64,000 bases of DNA from Chrysomallon squamiferum (lineage: Eukaryota > Mollusca > Gastropoda > Neomphalida > Peltospiridae). A program made the position numbers and the translations under genes. Below the pieces are notes generated by a model. It saw only the letters and a list, made by a program, of their open reading frames with translations. It had not been told where the DNA came from and searched no databases. The stretch is from positions 16,370,172 to 16,434,171 of the forward strand of contig CM022669.1 of assembly GCA_012295275.1 (NCBI GenBank), read 5' to 3'. Within the stretch, counting starts at the first letter, position 1. Every line of letters starts with the position of its first letter. Shown here one piece after another: positions 34,555 to 48,586 of the stretch.

Positions 34555-36827
34555 TTATTACTAATACATAATTTAATAAGCATTATATACATCCATTTTT
34601 TTTTTTTTTTTTTTTTTTGATGGGTTTTTCCCCTTTATATACATATATATATATTACGAAAATAAAGAAATCCTGTACGATTTTAAATACATATATGAAA
34701 AATGAGATTCTGACACTTGTTTTAACTGCTTTAATTAATTCAAAATATGATTCACTAGAAACTGTAACATTTTTGTTTACAATTTAGATTTTTGAAAAGG
34801 AAGAAACAAACAAACAAAACAAAAACAAAATAGTGTTTAAATAAATTGTATTTTCTGCAAAGTACAAATAAAGCTGCCCGACCTAATTAAAATTGTTTTG
34901 TTTACAAGTTGTTACACGTCAGTTTGCATGTTGTGATTGGGTATACAAATGCTTTTAAAAGACAGTAATGATTATTACTTGGTGAGACTGAGTTAATAAT
35001 AATGATGATGATGATGATGTTGATGATAAACAAAACACTTGAACGTAATACTGATACAATTATATCCATTAAACTTCTCTCTTTCCAGGGGAAATGACCA
35101 TACATTTCTTGGTTTTGTTCTAGAAGTTCTTCTGTTAATACTGTATTACAATATATACTGTCTATACACTAGTACAATCTGAAGATTAACTGGCAAAGTT
35201 GGCTTATAAATGAACCCATCAAATATATATAGCTTTTTAAAATTTATTTATTATAAATTATTATTATTATTATTATTATTGTTATTATTTAAATAGATTT
35301 TAATTACTTTATTATTAGTTAAGGAAAGCAGGCAGTCAAATACAAATTTGAAATATGTTTCTAATCGCCACTGTAGCAATAATAAAACAATCTTTAAAAG
35401 TTTCAAGGTGATGACTAAAGTCATGTCATTTAATGCCCAGAAATCAAAAATTTCTCAACAGACTGAGGAGAAAGTAAACCAATTTTAAAAATAAATAAAT
35501 AAATAAAGAAAGAAAGAGAGAAAAAACAGAAAACAATCATTTCAGGTATAAATGGAAAAAAGATTTAATGAAAATTCAGGCTACATATATTCAAAAATGA
35601 TTAGAATGAGATCAGAGTAAATCTACAAAGGCTAAACCAGGCTATTCTAGAAAATAATATAATCATTAGTATTGTTAACATTATGTTTCATAAATATCAC
35701 TGAATTTCATTACAAAATAACAAAATATATATATATATATAGTACTGTTCACAACATTATTTGTCTCTATCAGGAAAGTTCATAATTCAATTAAGAGAAA
35801 AAAAAAACGAAAAAAAAAACCAGCATATAAATTTATCAAATTTATTTTATTATCATTATCGGGTTTTATCTACGTGAAAAACACCTGAATCTTAGTAATA
35901 AATATCTAATTTAAATGTAATTAATAGGTGGGATTGTAATAAAACACAAATCATTTCTTATTAATGCTGAATTAGCCTCTCATAAGCTTGTTCGGTTACA
36001 CACACACACATACATACATACATACGTCCATACACTTGTCTTGAATATGCATAAGGAAAATTGGAATTCAAAACTCTCGTTCTCTCTCTTTATATATATT
36101 AACAATGTCTGACACAAAACATATTGTCTATTGCTTGCAAGTAAACATTCCAACAGTTATCTCTCTTCAAATGGATGAAATCGCGAGGAATTTAAAATGA
36201 AGTGAAAAAAATAATAATAAAATAAAAAGAACTGCTGCACACAATGTAAAAACTTGTCTATCAATGCCATTAAGTTTATGATATGATCTGACGACCATTT
36301 CTATTTTTGTCACACTTTGGTAACTATTTCAGTGTCTGTTGGTATTTTGTGCTCTTCCTGAAATGGTGAAAATATATAAACATATTAAAAAGCTATTAAA
36401 AAGAAACTAAAAATATAAAAATAATAGCTAAACATGCCAAAATCTGTATATTTTAATAGTTTTATATCCAAAACTATGTCTATATATACATATGTAACAT
36501 AGACAAATAATTATATCATTTATATATATATATATATATATATAGATATCCAGACACATGTACACATTTTAATTCTACTCACATCAGTTAACATATCTGA
36601 ATCATTATTACTAAACTTAAAATAAAAACTTTATTTTTTATAAAATTAAAATAAATGCAGTAATACTTTTATAATTCATTTATTAAAGAAAAACAGCATA
36701 ATTTGGTAATTAAATCTAGAGAAAACTGATGTTAAAAACAATTCCTCAGATCTAGTGTCAAACACCTACATATGGATTTCACAAATATTTTTTATCAGAA
36801 AACAAAATTAAACAGACAAACCTGGGA
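33938..36827. other. Convergent 3' flanks of amine oxidase A and NCLN
   Basis: Contains AATAAA-type signals near 34299 and 34374 for gene A and TTTATT (minus-strand AATAAA) near 36630 and 36680 for NCLN. It also holds long poly(A) runs at about 34429-34474 and 34524-34552, a poly(T) run near 34597, (ATT)n near 35265 and (TA)n near 36523-36542. No gene seen. Confidence 0.5.
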
Positions 36828-38431
36828 CTAACTGGATTTAACTTTCACTGGGATCATTAATTTTCTCAGGCCTCCATACATTATGTTGAAATTCTGAAAA
36901 ATTTTTTTTTTTTTTTTTTTAATAATAATGATGATGATAATGAAAACAAAAATTTAAACATATTACATGAAAAAAAAAAAAAAAAAAATAACCTAAATTT
37001 TTTTCAAATATTTGCTGCATATGTCATTACATGGTTTAAAATTGTTCGATGCATTTTAAATATTTTAATAATAAACTTCAAAATATTTATTATCATCCTT
37101 ATTATTATATATATAATCACTGTAATCACTAACCTGTGCCATCAGGTAAACCAAAGCCAGGTATAATGCAATTCCAGTGGCAAGGAATAAATCAAAAACT
37201 GCTGGCTTCACGCTGTAACAATATATATAAATCAGTTAATAAAGAAATCATTTTAAGATTAATAGTCTGCAAAAATTATAAAATAAAAAATAACCATAAA
37301 TGAATATTATTTTTGTAATTTTAAAATTTATTTTTTAAAATTAACATTTTATTAAAAAAAAAAAAAAAAAAAAAAAAAAGAACCCACAAATAAAACATAA
37401 ATGAATATGTTTAACAAGATGTCAGCATATTTTGTATGAATATTCATTACTTATTAGTCATGATATTTGACCAACAACTAATTCCGGTCAACGATAAGGA
37501 ATTGTTGGTTGTAAACCAATTATGAAACACTCAGTAGAAAAGAGAAAGCTTGCAATGAGCATATCAAGATAGATAGTTATGATGTGACCTTTTACATCAA
37601 GTCAGAACTGTTCAGCTCTATCTCATTTCTGACATTATTTATCTAAACATTTAATTTGTAATTAATACAGACTGGGAAATCAGAAATAACTGACTGGAAA
37701 TGTTTAGGATTTAAGAATTATCTGAAGTTGGGAATTACATAGCAATAAATCATAAACATAAATCATGTTGTATTTTCTATACAGTTTATACAAAAGGTCT
37801 GCAGATATTTTTTGTATTATATTTTTTTATAACTGTGTACTTGAAATGAAGTATGTGCACATTAAATTATCCAAGAAGTATCTTGATAAACTTTTTGGAT
37901 TTTTAATTTTTGATTTTGAGATCAGAAATTTTCAACCTGTATTCCTAAACACATTATAAAAAATATATGTAGAAAGAATATATGGTTTTGAATTTTATTC
38001 TTAAAAAATTGAAGTTGTTATTTGATTTATACAAAAAGATATTTTCATAAACTTGGATTGACTGATTACTTACTTGTATGATGTCATTGTGTAAACAGCT
38101 CCATCATAAAACATAAATTCAGGATCTCTGTATAAATAATAAATAAAAAAAATAAAACCAAATAAAATAGGCATATTATCAGAATTATAATAAATACTAG
38201 AAAAACAATGTCAATATATTCCTCAATTAACAAAACATGTAAAATATTTTCTTATTGTTATTTTAACAAAAATTAATAACAATGAAATAAATTAAAGTTT
38301 TTAATCTATTTAAAAAAAAAAAAAAAGCTATTTTCTTAATTAAACTGATGAAAGTAGTCTATTTCTTTAAGGAACAACAAGCTGTTACACAATCAAATTA
38401 ATGACAGGAATGAAATTGTGTTCAAACAAAG

Positions 38432-38465
<34 letters not shown>

Positions 38466-41400
38466 TTGAGTTGACAATACTAGTTAAATCGTAATATCTA
38501 CCTCTTATCTGCTTTCAGTGTAGTTCTTTTCACATCTTTGAGATAATGTGACATGGACTCTTCCAGTGTGGCCAGCACATGACTGTTTTTAGGTAGTAAC
38601 TGCGTGGACATTGACTGGTTTGTGAGAAACTGCAGCCAGGCATTCTGCGATGTTTCTATTATCTCCTGAATAACCAAATATCTGGTTAACAACATTTCTC
38701 ACCATGTTTTTACATTAAATATGAAGTCATTTCAGACAAGAAAGGTTATATAAAAAAAAACAAAAAACACCTGAGTATGTAGTCTCTGTGATGTTCCGGG
38801 TTATAAGAAAATTTGCATAAATCATGATAATGACATACCTAACACTTTGTAATATATAACAAGGGCAATATTGAGAAAGTGAAAAGGGGAAACTTCACAT
38901 ACAGTTTGTTAAGACTGCATTCCGTGCACCAGAAAGCTAACTTTGACATATTTACAGTCCAGCATGCTTTTAGCACTGATCCACATATAGTTCAGGAGTT
39001 ATAGAACTTGATATGGTTTAGTAAGGGCAAATTCAATGAAAAGACTGAGTCACTAAACATTACATTAAAATTATTATGTTGTTTCTTTTTTAAATGCCAG
39101 ACAACTAATATTTTTTTTTTTTTCTAACTGTTAGTTTTAAACTTCTGAATATATTTTCAGTATGGCATGTTTCACCTTTTTGTGTTTGAAAATTTGATAT
39201 CATATGTACACACTATTCAGTTTATTTATTTCTGAAAGTACATAGCTTTTTTCCTAATTATTTATGACACCGTATCAACAAAGAAGGAATCTCATTTGCT
39301 AATAATATCCAAATTCCTTGCTAAAATTTTGACATTTTACAAAAATAGATTTAATAGTCTGCAGCTTAAGACACTAACAGTGCAATAAGATTGTAAATAT
39401 TATCAAAAATAACCAACCAGTCCATCTGTGAAGAGTTTAAATGTTCCTTGTGTTGACAAGTTATAGAGTTGTCTGGCCATGGCTTCTGCTATAATCTGCA
39501 CATTTCTTCTCAATCTCGGTAAATTAACCTGATCTCTGAAAAACACAACAAACGTTATTTTATTTTATTATTTTTATATGTCTGATTGGTGTTTTTTTCA
39601 CAAATTGTTAGAAGTATCTAACTGAATATCAGCAGCTATTATTAACAGCTGATGCAGTGATAAATGTTTTTAAAAAACGAAAAAAGAAAAATGTTACAAC
39701 ATGACTATGGATGTTCTGTTAATGATATCACGAGTTTAAATTCACAAACTGACAAATTGTTTCCATCAATATATTCAGTGGACAGAAAAAATACTGTTTT
39801 AATGCATAATATATACTGAAACATATGCAACAAAAGTACAGAAATTAATGTTTATAAATGTTGGGTTTTTTTGTTTTTTTTAGAAATCTAAGTCAATAAA
39901 TATTTTCTAATTAAAATAATAGTAATAGTACCAAGTAGCATTAGTAATAACAACAACAATATGAAGAAGAATGATAAAATAATAATACTTTTTCAGGTAA
40001 TGAAGTTAAATTTAATTTAGCATCAACATTTGAAAGAAACATTGAATTTTTTTGGGGGGGAATCATAACAATAACAGAATAATAGATATCAAAAAAATAA
40101 AAATAATAATAATAATTATTTTAATTACTAACCTAGTATCAAGTATGGTAGCTCTGTCTGGAGACTTGTGAGTGTCAAATTTTGAGAGGGTGAAAGCAGG
40201 AAGACGTTTGATGCTGAATCTCTCGTGCTCCCAAGCCAACATCTCGTCAGCAAGGTTTATCTTCTTGTGAACGAGTCTGAACTCAACTTCAGGGAAGTGA
40301 GACTTTGTTATTTCTTCCAGGTGCTGAAACAAGATTAAAATTAAAACTGTTCTGATGCAGCATCCAATTTAAAATGTGTAGATTGTGGAAAAGAAAAATG
40401 CAAAAACAGTAAAAGAAAAATAAACATCTCCACAAAACATATAAAATGTAAGTTTTATTTGAATTGTAATATGTTATTCGTTATCTTGGACAGACAGTAT
40501 TAAGTATTTTCACTGCTACCCAGTTTTAAAATAAATCAGTATGTAATAAGAACATTAAAACCACTGCAAATCTTTTACTAAACAATGAATGAGTATTTAC
40601 AGACATGCATCACATTGTGAAAAGATTATTGAAAGTACAATCTTCTTGGATCTCATTTTGCATTATTAATTCTTTAATTATTTAAGTCTCTCAATATGAT
40701 GTAAAATTTAAACTGAAATCTATATTTAGCAAAATTTTGATGAAATTACTTAATATATATTTTACTGGACTTCTGACACACTTGATAAAAAAAATTAGAT
40801 TTTTGATTTAGATAATGTTATGTTTTATTACCCGAACATGTTCCCACCTCCTCAGAATTTGATAAAATATTACAGAATTTATTTAATGGCTGTGACAAGA
40901 TATAAAATATTAAATTTACTTTAAGGAATATTCCTCCAGCACTGTCTTCTTTAGGAGGTTTGGACACGTGAAGTCTTAGCTGGTTTGTTGAGCCAATTGT
41001 GTCCAGACACAAAACATAGGCAACATCCAACAGCAGACTGCTCTCTGTAACAGATACACAAACACATGTTTGAAAAACCCAGCTTTTTTTGTAAATATCA
41101 AAACCAACATAACACATCTTTATCAAATAACACTGCATCAGTGTTCTTTTCTTGCTGTTTAAAACAACACAACACTTCTCTTTTATCTAGTCTCGATCAA
41201 TTTATTTTATTTTATTTTATTATTTTTAGAAAGAATTCATTGCACTTGGACAAACAAATTTTCTGTCATATTAATTGACTTAAAGTTTTGAACTCATGGT
41301 TGTGGGATCTTCTGCCTGCAGCTTAACCACTCTAATTTATTAGGAAGTTTCTAATATTAGGAACAATACCATGTTTACCATCCTATTTGTAAATATTAAT

Positions 41401-44400
41401 TTAGATTACTTGGAAACTGAACCACAAGTAATACCTTGATTTTCAAAGTTGTCTTCAATCCACTTTTTGGCACCCTGGTAGTTGAATTTTCCTGCTCCAG
41501 TGAGTAAAAACACTAAATTGAATCTGTTAGTGGGTTAAGGAGCAAACAACCGTATTTATATATTAAATTTCCTTTCTCATTAGTCATATCAATATAGTTA
41601 GTTAATGTACCATTTAACTACAAATGTTCATTAGTTGTATAATCCAGAATCAGCTGTATTCAAAGAAAGCACTGTAACTTTCTGGACTTGTTAATAAAAT
41701 TCAAAGTCAAAGTTATTATTCTTTTTTTTTTTTTAGGGAGGTTTCTTTTTTTTTTTTTTTTGCTTACTGCCAACAAGTAATCATTGTTACCTTCAAGTTA
41801 AACAACTTTAAAACACAAAGGATACTTGGCGTGTGTTCTGGAGTTGGTGTACAACTTGGAAAACAAACGAGCCAGTTCTAACAAAGCTATCACTCCACTT
41901 CCATTGGAGTCAGCACCAAACGCTAAACCCTGGAAACACACATTAAACAATAATCAGAATTAACAATCCCTCGTAAACAGAGAATATATTTAATTTGTTC
42001 AATCAAAAATTAGATAGTATTACTCCAGGAAAGCTGATCTTCCTAGTCATTTAAATAATAAGCTCTGTGACTATAGTAACAAGAGTATTAAATGCAGCAG
42101 CTAGTATATATATCATAAAATTTTCTCTAATCATAAAATTTATTTCAATAGTAATGATAATGCTGTCTGAGACTATTTACAGTGGCTAATTAATGTAATT
42201 TAAATAATACTCACTGGAGCAACACCAGATGCATCATAATGAGCTGCCACAATCAATGTAGGTAGTTGTTCTTCGATTCCTTTTCCTGATAAATGTCCCT
42301 GAAACGAAAAGAGAATTTTTTTTATTCGCAATAAGGTTTGGACAACTAAAATAATAATTTCAGTGGAATGATGATTTTGATATTTTAAATTTATTTTATT
42401 ATCATTTTACAGAAGTTATACACACATAAACGCACACACTTTTTCCTTATTTATAGTCAAGAAATCATTGTTTTCGCAATAAAGTTTAACAATACAGTGA
42501 TATTTAATGTTCTTTTTAGCTAAAAAGGTTCTTACCTGAAGAGTAACTATCTGGAAGTCAGGCAAAGACTTGGCTTGGGGCCCATTTACATACATCTGGA
42601 AGCCATTAGCTGTAGCTGCACCAAGCAGAGCTGAAGAAGAATATTTTCAAAAAAAGGGATTATTATTTTTTTTTCACACTATATACAATGATGTAAAAAT
42701 ATTAGATATACCGTATATACTTGTGTATAAGTCGAATTTTTGGGAGACTATATTAAGGTAATATTTTGGGGGGCGACTTATACATAGGTAATGTTTTTGT
42801 AGCTGTTGCTGAAGTGTCGCCATTTTGACTATTTTTTGCTAAGGGATGCATCTAAAATAATCACGGTCTTTCAGCTTTTCAAAAATATATTTTTATCGTA
42901 TACATTTTTTTGAAAAATTAAATAACAAAACCAAATATGAATGTAAAACATGATATTCTTCCGTTTAATGACATAAAAATACATTTTAAAGCGAGAAAAC
43001 CGTCAGTATGGCGTTATGCCTTACGGCGTCTTGTAATGATCTAGGAATGCAGACTTCTCTGCCAAATATCGGTCCTAATTTCATAAACAAAACTCACTTG
43101 TTTAATTGTAAAGAATTTGGTGAAATAATATTGCAATTGTCATTAATATCCACTACCGACAAATTTTGTAAATCATAGAACGGCTAAATATAACGGTAAG
43201 TTAGGTCTCCATGTTAGACCTATTACATTAAAGAGATACTATTTATGATACATTTAGGCTATAGCTCGTGTAATACATGCATTTACGTTATTATGGTATG
43301 TTCGTGCAAGTTATGTTACAGTAGGCGTACAATGTAGGCCTTCATGGCACTGTCACACTGGTCTAAAAATAGTGACGGTGCCCGGAATCTACAGTCGACT
43401 TATACACAAGTAATACCTAAAATGACGCAATGTTTGGTCTTAAAATACACATCGACTTATACATAAGGTCGCCTTGTACACAAGTATATACGGTAAGTAT
43501 TTGAGTAAGTCCTTAAAAATCTCACTGGATGGAGACCAGTAATAAATTATATTTAACTTAAATTTCACCATATTAGCTCAACTTTACAGAAATACAAGTC
43601 ATACATAAACAATAAATGATAGTCCAAATGAAAAATACTTATAGTAGTATATACAATAAAGTGTTCAAGAAATTTTATTTTATTTTTTTAAAATGTATTC
43701 TTTCAAAATACATGAATTCTCAAAAACAGTAAACTTACAAAACGCTCATTTGAATCATTACAGATTTTTATCTGTGTAAATCAGCATTTCTATGGCTTTA
43801 ATTAAGGATAAATATCTACATCAGGATGTAAAATAGCCTATGGAGGATTACCTTCCCAAGCAGTAGGAGCTTGATCTCCTGAAGCTCCTTGTTGGATATC
43901 ATTGTAGATATCTCTGAGTTCTGGTGTCTCGTAGAGGAAGTAAACAGGTAAACTTGTCTCTTCTGACAGAAGATCTCGCTCCAGTGACTGGAGATGCTGC
44001 AAAAATAATATAAACAATGAGTAAAAAAACTAAAAATAAATAAATATATTAACAATAATAAAAATTACTATAATGAAAAAAATATAATCTTAAAGGAAAA
44101 ATTAAATGAACAACAAGAAGAAAAGATTAAAAAAGAAAATTAAAAGAGAACAGGTCATAAGAACCTATAAATTATTAGGAAACAGATGATGATGCATTAA
44201 TTTCTTCTTTCGTGTCTGTGTTGCACATTTTAAATCAAATTAATGGCAAAATTAACAAACCGTCCTCTCTTCCTCGCTGAGATCCGACAGAACCTCGGGC
44301 AGAAGAATGAGCAACGCCCCAGCATTCTGAGTGAGCAGGTCTCGAAACTTGGGCATCGTCACTTCTCGCAGCTGTGCCACCACGCATCGTCTGGTCAACA

Positions 44401-45633
44401 TCTTGGCATCCATGGGACGGACCTCCATATTTACAAGAGAATTACGACATCCTGAACAAAACACCACAAAAAGATTTTAATAAAACCACAGTAAGTAATT
44501 TACTCAGATATTATGAAAAGAAAGGTGTTACTGGCTATCAGTCAAATAAACATTCATATAACAAATATACTTATGTTGTAATGATTTACACACAGTTTTG
44601 GTTAATGAAATAATGATGCCATCTTTAAAACACTTAGATGAAAACAATTTACACATATTACAGAATCACAAACAATAAAATGACAATTTTTTAATTTTTT
44701 GCTTAGGTGTTTAAGTTAAAAACAGTGATACTGACAAAGATTATAGCTAAATGTGTAGGCGTGCTGCCAGTTCTGAGTTAGATTTTTCTCCACTTAGTAT
44801 ACCTGTAATGATGTACTGGGGATAGCTAATTATTGCTTATTATTTATTATTGGTGAATTTGAAATTGATGTGTAACATTAAACATACACATCTTCATAAT
44901 ATGATGAACATAAGAAGTAATTTTTGTAGTAAAAAAATAAAAGAGAAAAGAATATAAAACTGTTCATAAACTATATAAATCTCTTTCTCATTATAATCAG
45001 CTATGTAAATCAGAAAATCTCTGGCTGCTACAGATGTATAAAGTAAATATCACATCCTGAATAGAAGTAATTTTTTCTTATTTTTATTTATTTAAAATGT
45101 AATTTGTTTAAATGAAATTATGAACGTATGTTGGTGCACTAGTGAGTAATTCAGTAAAGTGAAATGTCCCTCAATATGTTTTGCTTTTGTCTTCGTCTTT
45201 TTATCCTAGTTATACTTGCAAGAACTTCAAGTAGTATACTGTATAGGATATATACTATAAAATTACAACAATTAAACTATTAATAAATAGATAAATAGAA
45301 CTATAGATAAATAAATAATGAATGAATCAATAAATCTAAATTATAACGGGGAGCAATGTATATGCATAAACTGGATTTGGATTCTTTAAAACTATAATGA
45401 TTAATTAAACTGCACAACAAAAATATAGTGTACTACTATTAATTCAATTCATATTTACCATAAGACGATCCTTGGAGGTCAAATTGTTGCATTCTGAAAA
45501 CAGTGAACTCCTGAGCTGCATTCGCCGGACTAACTGGTGAAATAAGAATGAATATTGGCACGAAAAACAGAAAAGAAAATGGGAAACTGCTTCTGAACAT
45601 TTCAAGAACTTCTGCTGCTTCGTCAAACCACAT
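36828..45633 (-). CDS. NCLN: Nicalin, complete (14 coding exons)
   Basis: Exons in coding order: 45459-45633, 44261-44451, 43852-43996, 42536-42630, 42215-42298, 41826-41929, 41435-41523, 40920-41044, 40133-40323, 39418-39535, 38502-38665, 38074-38127, 37134-37212, 36828-36893. All junctions are in frame: 559 residues versus 563 in human. Nicalin is an ER membrane protein that works with NOMO and TMEM147 in the multipass-protein translocon (BOS complex). Seen here: N-terminal signal segment (about residues 13-37) and [18 protein letters not shown]; an M28-peptidase-like fold (AAHYDASG about 220-227, GADSNGSG about 235-242); [27 protein letters not shown]; one C-terminal membrane helix (about 515-537). 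The family is considered catalytically inactive. ATG at 45633 was chosen because [12 protein letters not shown] aligns with the human start; an upstream in-frame ATG exists at 45654. Confidence 0.96.
41283..41340 (-). repeat. Possible tRNA-derived SINE fragment
   Basis: On the minus strand the stretch contains GAGTGGTTAAGCTGCAGGC followed about 25 bases later by GAGTTCAAAAC, reminiscent of the A and B boxes of tRNA-derived SINEs. It sits in the NCLN intron between exons 41435-41523 and 40920-41044. No poly(A) or target duplication was identified. Confidence 0.25.
42711..43494. mobile_element. Non-autonomous TIR DNA transposon (784 bp) with TA target duplication
   Basis: The ends are inverted repeats: CCGTATATACTTGTGTATAAG at the left and, at the right, a reverse complement differing by one base over 21. 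Direct TA dinucleotides flank it at 42709-42710 and 43495-43496. Subterminal copies of the GTGTATAAGTCGA motif recur inside both ends (about 42769-42790 and 43392-43412). No transposase frame is present. TA duplication suggests a Tc1/mariner/pogo-type origin. It lies in the NCLN intron between exons 43852-43996 and 42536-42630 and is GC-richer than the surrounding intron. Confidence 0.8.
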
Positions 45634-45654
45634 TTTTGCTGGATTTTCTATCAA

Positions 45655-45740
45655 TAAACCCCTACAAAAATGCTAAGACCAATTTTTTAACGAACAACCG
45701 GAAGTACTGCTACACATGGGTTTCCTACAGCTTCCGGATG
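45655..45740 (-). promoter_or_regulatory. Probable NCLN core promoter with two ETS-type motifs
   Basis: CCGGAAGT at 45698-45705 and CTTCCGGA at 45731-45738 are ETS/GABP-type sites in opposite orientation, 65-105 bases upstream of the NCLN ATG. Such sites are typical of housekeeping promoters. No TATA box is obvious. Confidence 0.5.
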
Positions 45741-46017
45741 ATTTTCGTCATTGTTCTTATATTCCTCCCCTCTAACTGTTTTATTATTTTTGAAGATAAA
45801 GATGACAAAGATAATAATAATGATGATAGTTATCATAATATATTTAATTACATTTATTAATTTTATTTGATTCAGAGCAGTAAATAACAGCTTGGAAAAT
45901 ATGTTTGATTCCAAAAACAAGAATAAAAGATTATGATTACTATTACGATTATGGTGATTATAATATAAGATGATGATGATGATGATTATGATGATGATGG
46001 ATATTATTATTATTATT

Positions 46018-46050
<33 letters not shown>

Positions 46051-46202
46051 AATGATTTTGTAGTTTTTCTGTTAAAGTCATTCTGTAATAATTTAATTTT
46101 CAAATACGTCAATTATTATATATGTGGATTGCTAATTTATTTACTTACTTAGAATCGTGGCGTGCTATTTTGAAAACGTTTATTCAAACAAAAAAGTAGA
46201 AG

Positions 46203-46255
<53 letters not shown>

Positions 46256-46640
46256 TAAATAGACGATCAGATAAATAAAACGATTCTGAAATAGTTTTTC
46301 ATTCACATTATTAGTTTATCCTTATATTACATTTTCAGCCACATTCACTGCACTCGCGAACCCCATCCATGAATCCCAAACATTTTGCGCGCAGTACCAC
46401 TTCCTCGTCTGACGTTCTGTTTCACGTTTACTCACACACTCCTCTTCATGGATTTACCTTTGAAGAAATCTGATTTTTATATCTTCTTTACCGCTCTTAC
46501 CAGTGAAATATAGTATGTTTTATATTTTACTGTTAAAAACATATGGGTTTCTCATATTAGTGAAACAGATTCGCTCAATTAATTAAATAACACCATTCAT
46601 TATTTTATCAATTTTTTTATTTGTAGCTTTTACATAAGCA

Positions 46641-46675
<35 letters not shown>

Positions 46676-47660
46676 GAGAAAGAAAGAAAGAAATCATTCA
46701 GTGATATCGTATACAAATATACAAAAATATATTTTAAAAATGACCTTTTGAAGGTTAATTTCGTGCCAATATAATTTTTTATAAACATTTTAGTATCAAA
46801 TACATGTATACAGAAGAAACAGTCGTCATAATTATTTTAAATCATCATTATTAAGAAATGTCTTTTCTTTTTTCTTCTATTGTTAACCGAATGGATGCTA
46901 CGCAGTTACCACAGATTCCTCTGTGACGTAATAACAATTGAAAACGTCATAAGTTACCATCGAATTTTAAGAAATGCCGCAGTGATACATGTACACTGTT
47001 CTAGAAGCGGTTTATATATTGCAGTAAGTGGTTTGGTGGTTGTAAAACAGGACATCGCCATTATGGTCTTTATATTTTTTTCGAAAAAAAAAAAAAAAAA
47101 AAAAAAATGAGTGAGATTGGTGGGATATACAGAATAGATCTCTATGTAGTACGTGTGCATTTATGCTAAATTCCTTATGAATAGTAATACTGTTTGCTAA
47201 ATGATAATATTTATATGCTGTCATCATTATTATTGTCATCGTCTTCATTATTATTATTATTATTAAAACGTTCTCTTGTGTTACGAATATCAATATATAT
47301 ATTAGGCAGTTATATTAAAGAAATCAAAACAAGAAATTCTTAAAATTTTTGTTAATTGAACTGACAGTATAAAAATAAAATTAATAGAAAAAAGGTTTCT
47401 GATATATTATGACACAATTCTAAGCAAAAACAATTATTATTCGCATTCACACAATCATACCGAGTTTCCTCAGTTCGAAATAAAACTGTTAAAATCCAGA
47501 ATAGCAAGCTAAAATTAAATGGCACAAAAACGACATGAGATAGTTTAATTTAATTCTGTTGAATTCCAGGATTGTTTAAGTTTTATTTTACGAAAATGTT
47601 TTCTTTTCACAGACGAATACAGTGGTCCGCTGTACACACACACTCACTCCTCCGCAGACC
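45741..47660. other. Spacer between NCLN and amine oxidase B
   Basis: Contains (GTT)n near 46018-46050, (AAT)n at about 46207-46255, poly(A) near 46647-46671 and 47084-47107, and a short GC-richer patch near 46330-46460 with no ORF. The last few hundred bases are likely 3' UTR of amine oxidase B. Confidence 0.5.
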
Positions 47661-48525
47661 TCAGTAGAACCCACTGCCTTTCCGTTTACTGTGCAAAACA
47701 GCATCCGGGTTTTTCTTAAGCTCTTCGTCATAATTCGCCATTCTGGCTACGCAGTCAACTCCTGCAGGATTTCCATATCTGTCGACAACGACTCCTTCCG
47801 AAATCTTCTTCTTCTTCTTTAGGTTGATCCTAATGGCGTCGCGTGAGCTCATGGAAGGACATTCTTCGAAGTAGTTGTAGGGAAGTAGTACAAATCCTAT
47901 ATGTGCGCCAACTGTAGGAGTAACGGGAAGATCCTCGGTATGCGGGATGTGATATATTCCTGTAGAAATCCACATCACTAGGTCCTGTTAAAAGACAAAC
48001 AGTTTAGTAAATATATAAATCAGTCATAGTTACGAAAAATGTATTTAATATTATGGACAATATAATTTAATGTATTACAGTTAACTGCACTGTAATAACA
48101 AATTATAATGTGAGTGAATTTTAATGAACAAACCACAGTACGGTTACAAACAACACAACAGCAGATCGAAATACAGAATATACAACACAACATAACAAAT
48201 ACCTCATCAGTTATGTTATCATTATCTTGAATAAATTTGTCGAAGGAAACGGTGGGATTGCTGTTATCAAACATGGCGTAACAGGAACTGCTGCCGAATT
48301 CATCGTCCTTGAATTTTGTAACAGCCATTTGGTACCTCGCCCACGACACCGCCATTTCATTGCCGTCGTTTTCAGGAAGTTTCTGTTTCGACATTCCAGT
48401 CATGTGAATCCTGTTTCAAAATAATTGATATCTTTAGTGAGAATTAAAAAATATTTATGAGAATGCAAAAAGGGTGATAGTCCTCAATTTAAACAAGATC
48501 AAAATTTCTTTATGCGACATAAAAA

Positions 48526-48586
<61 letters not shown>

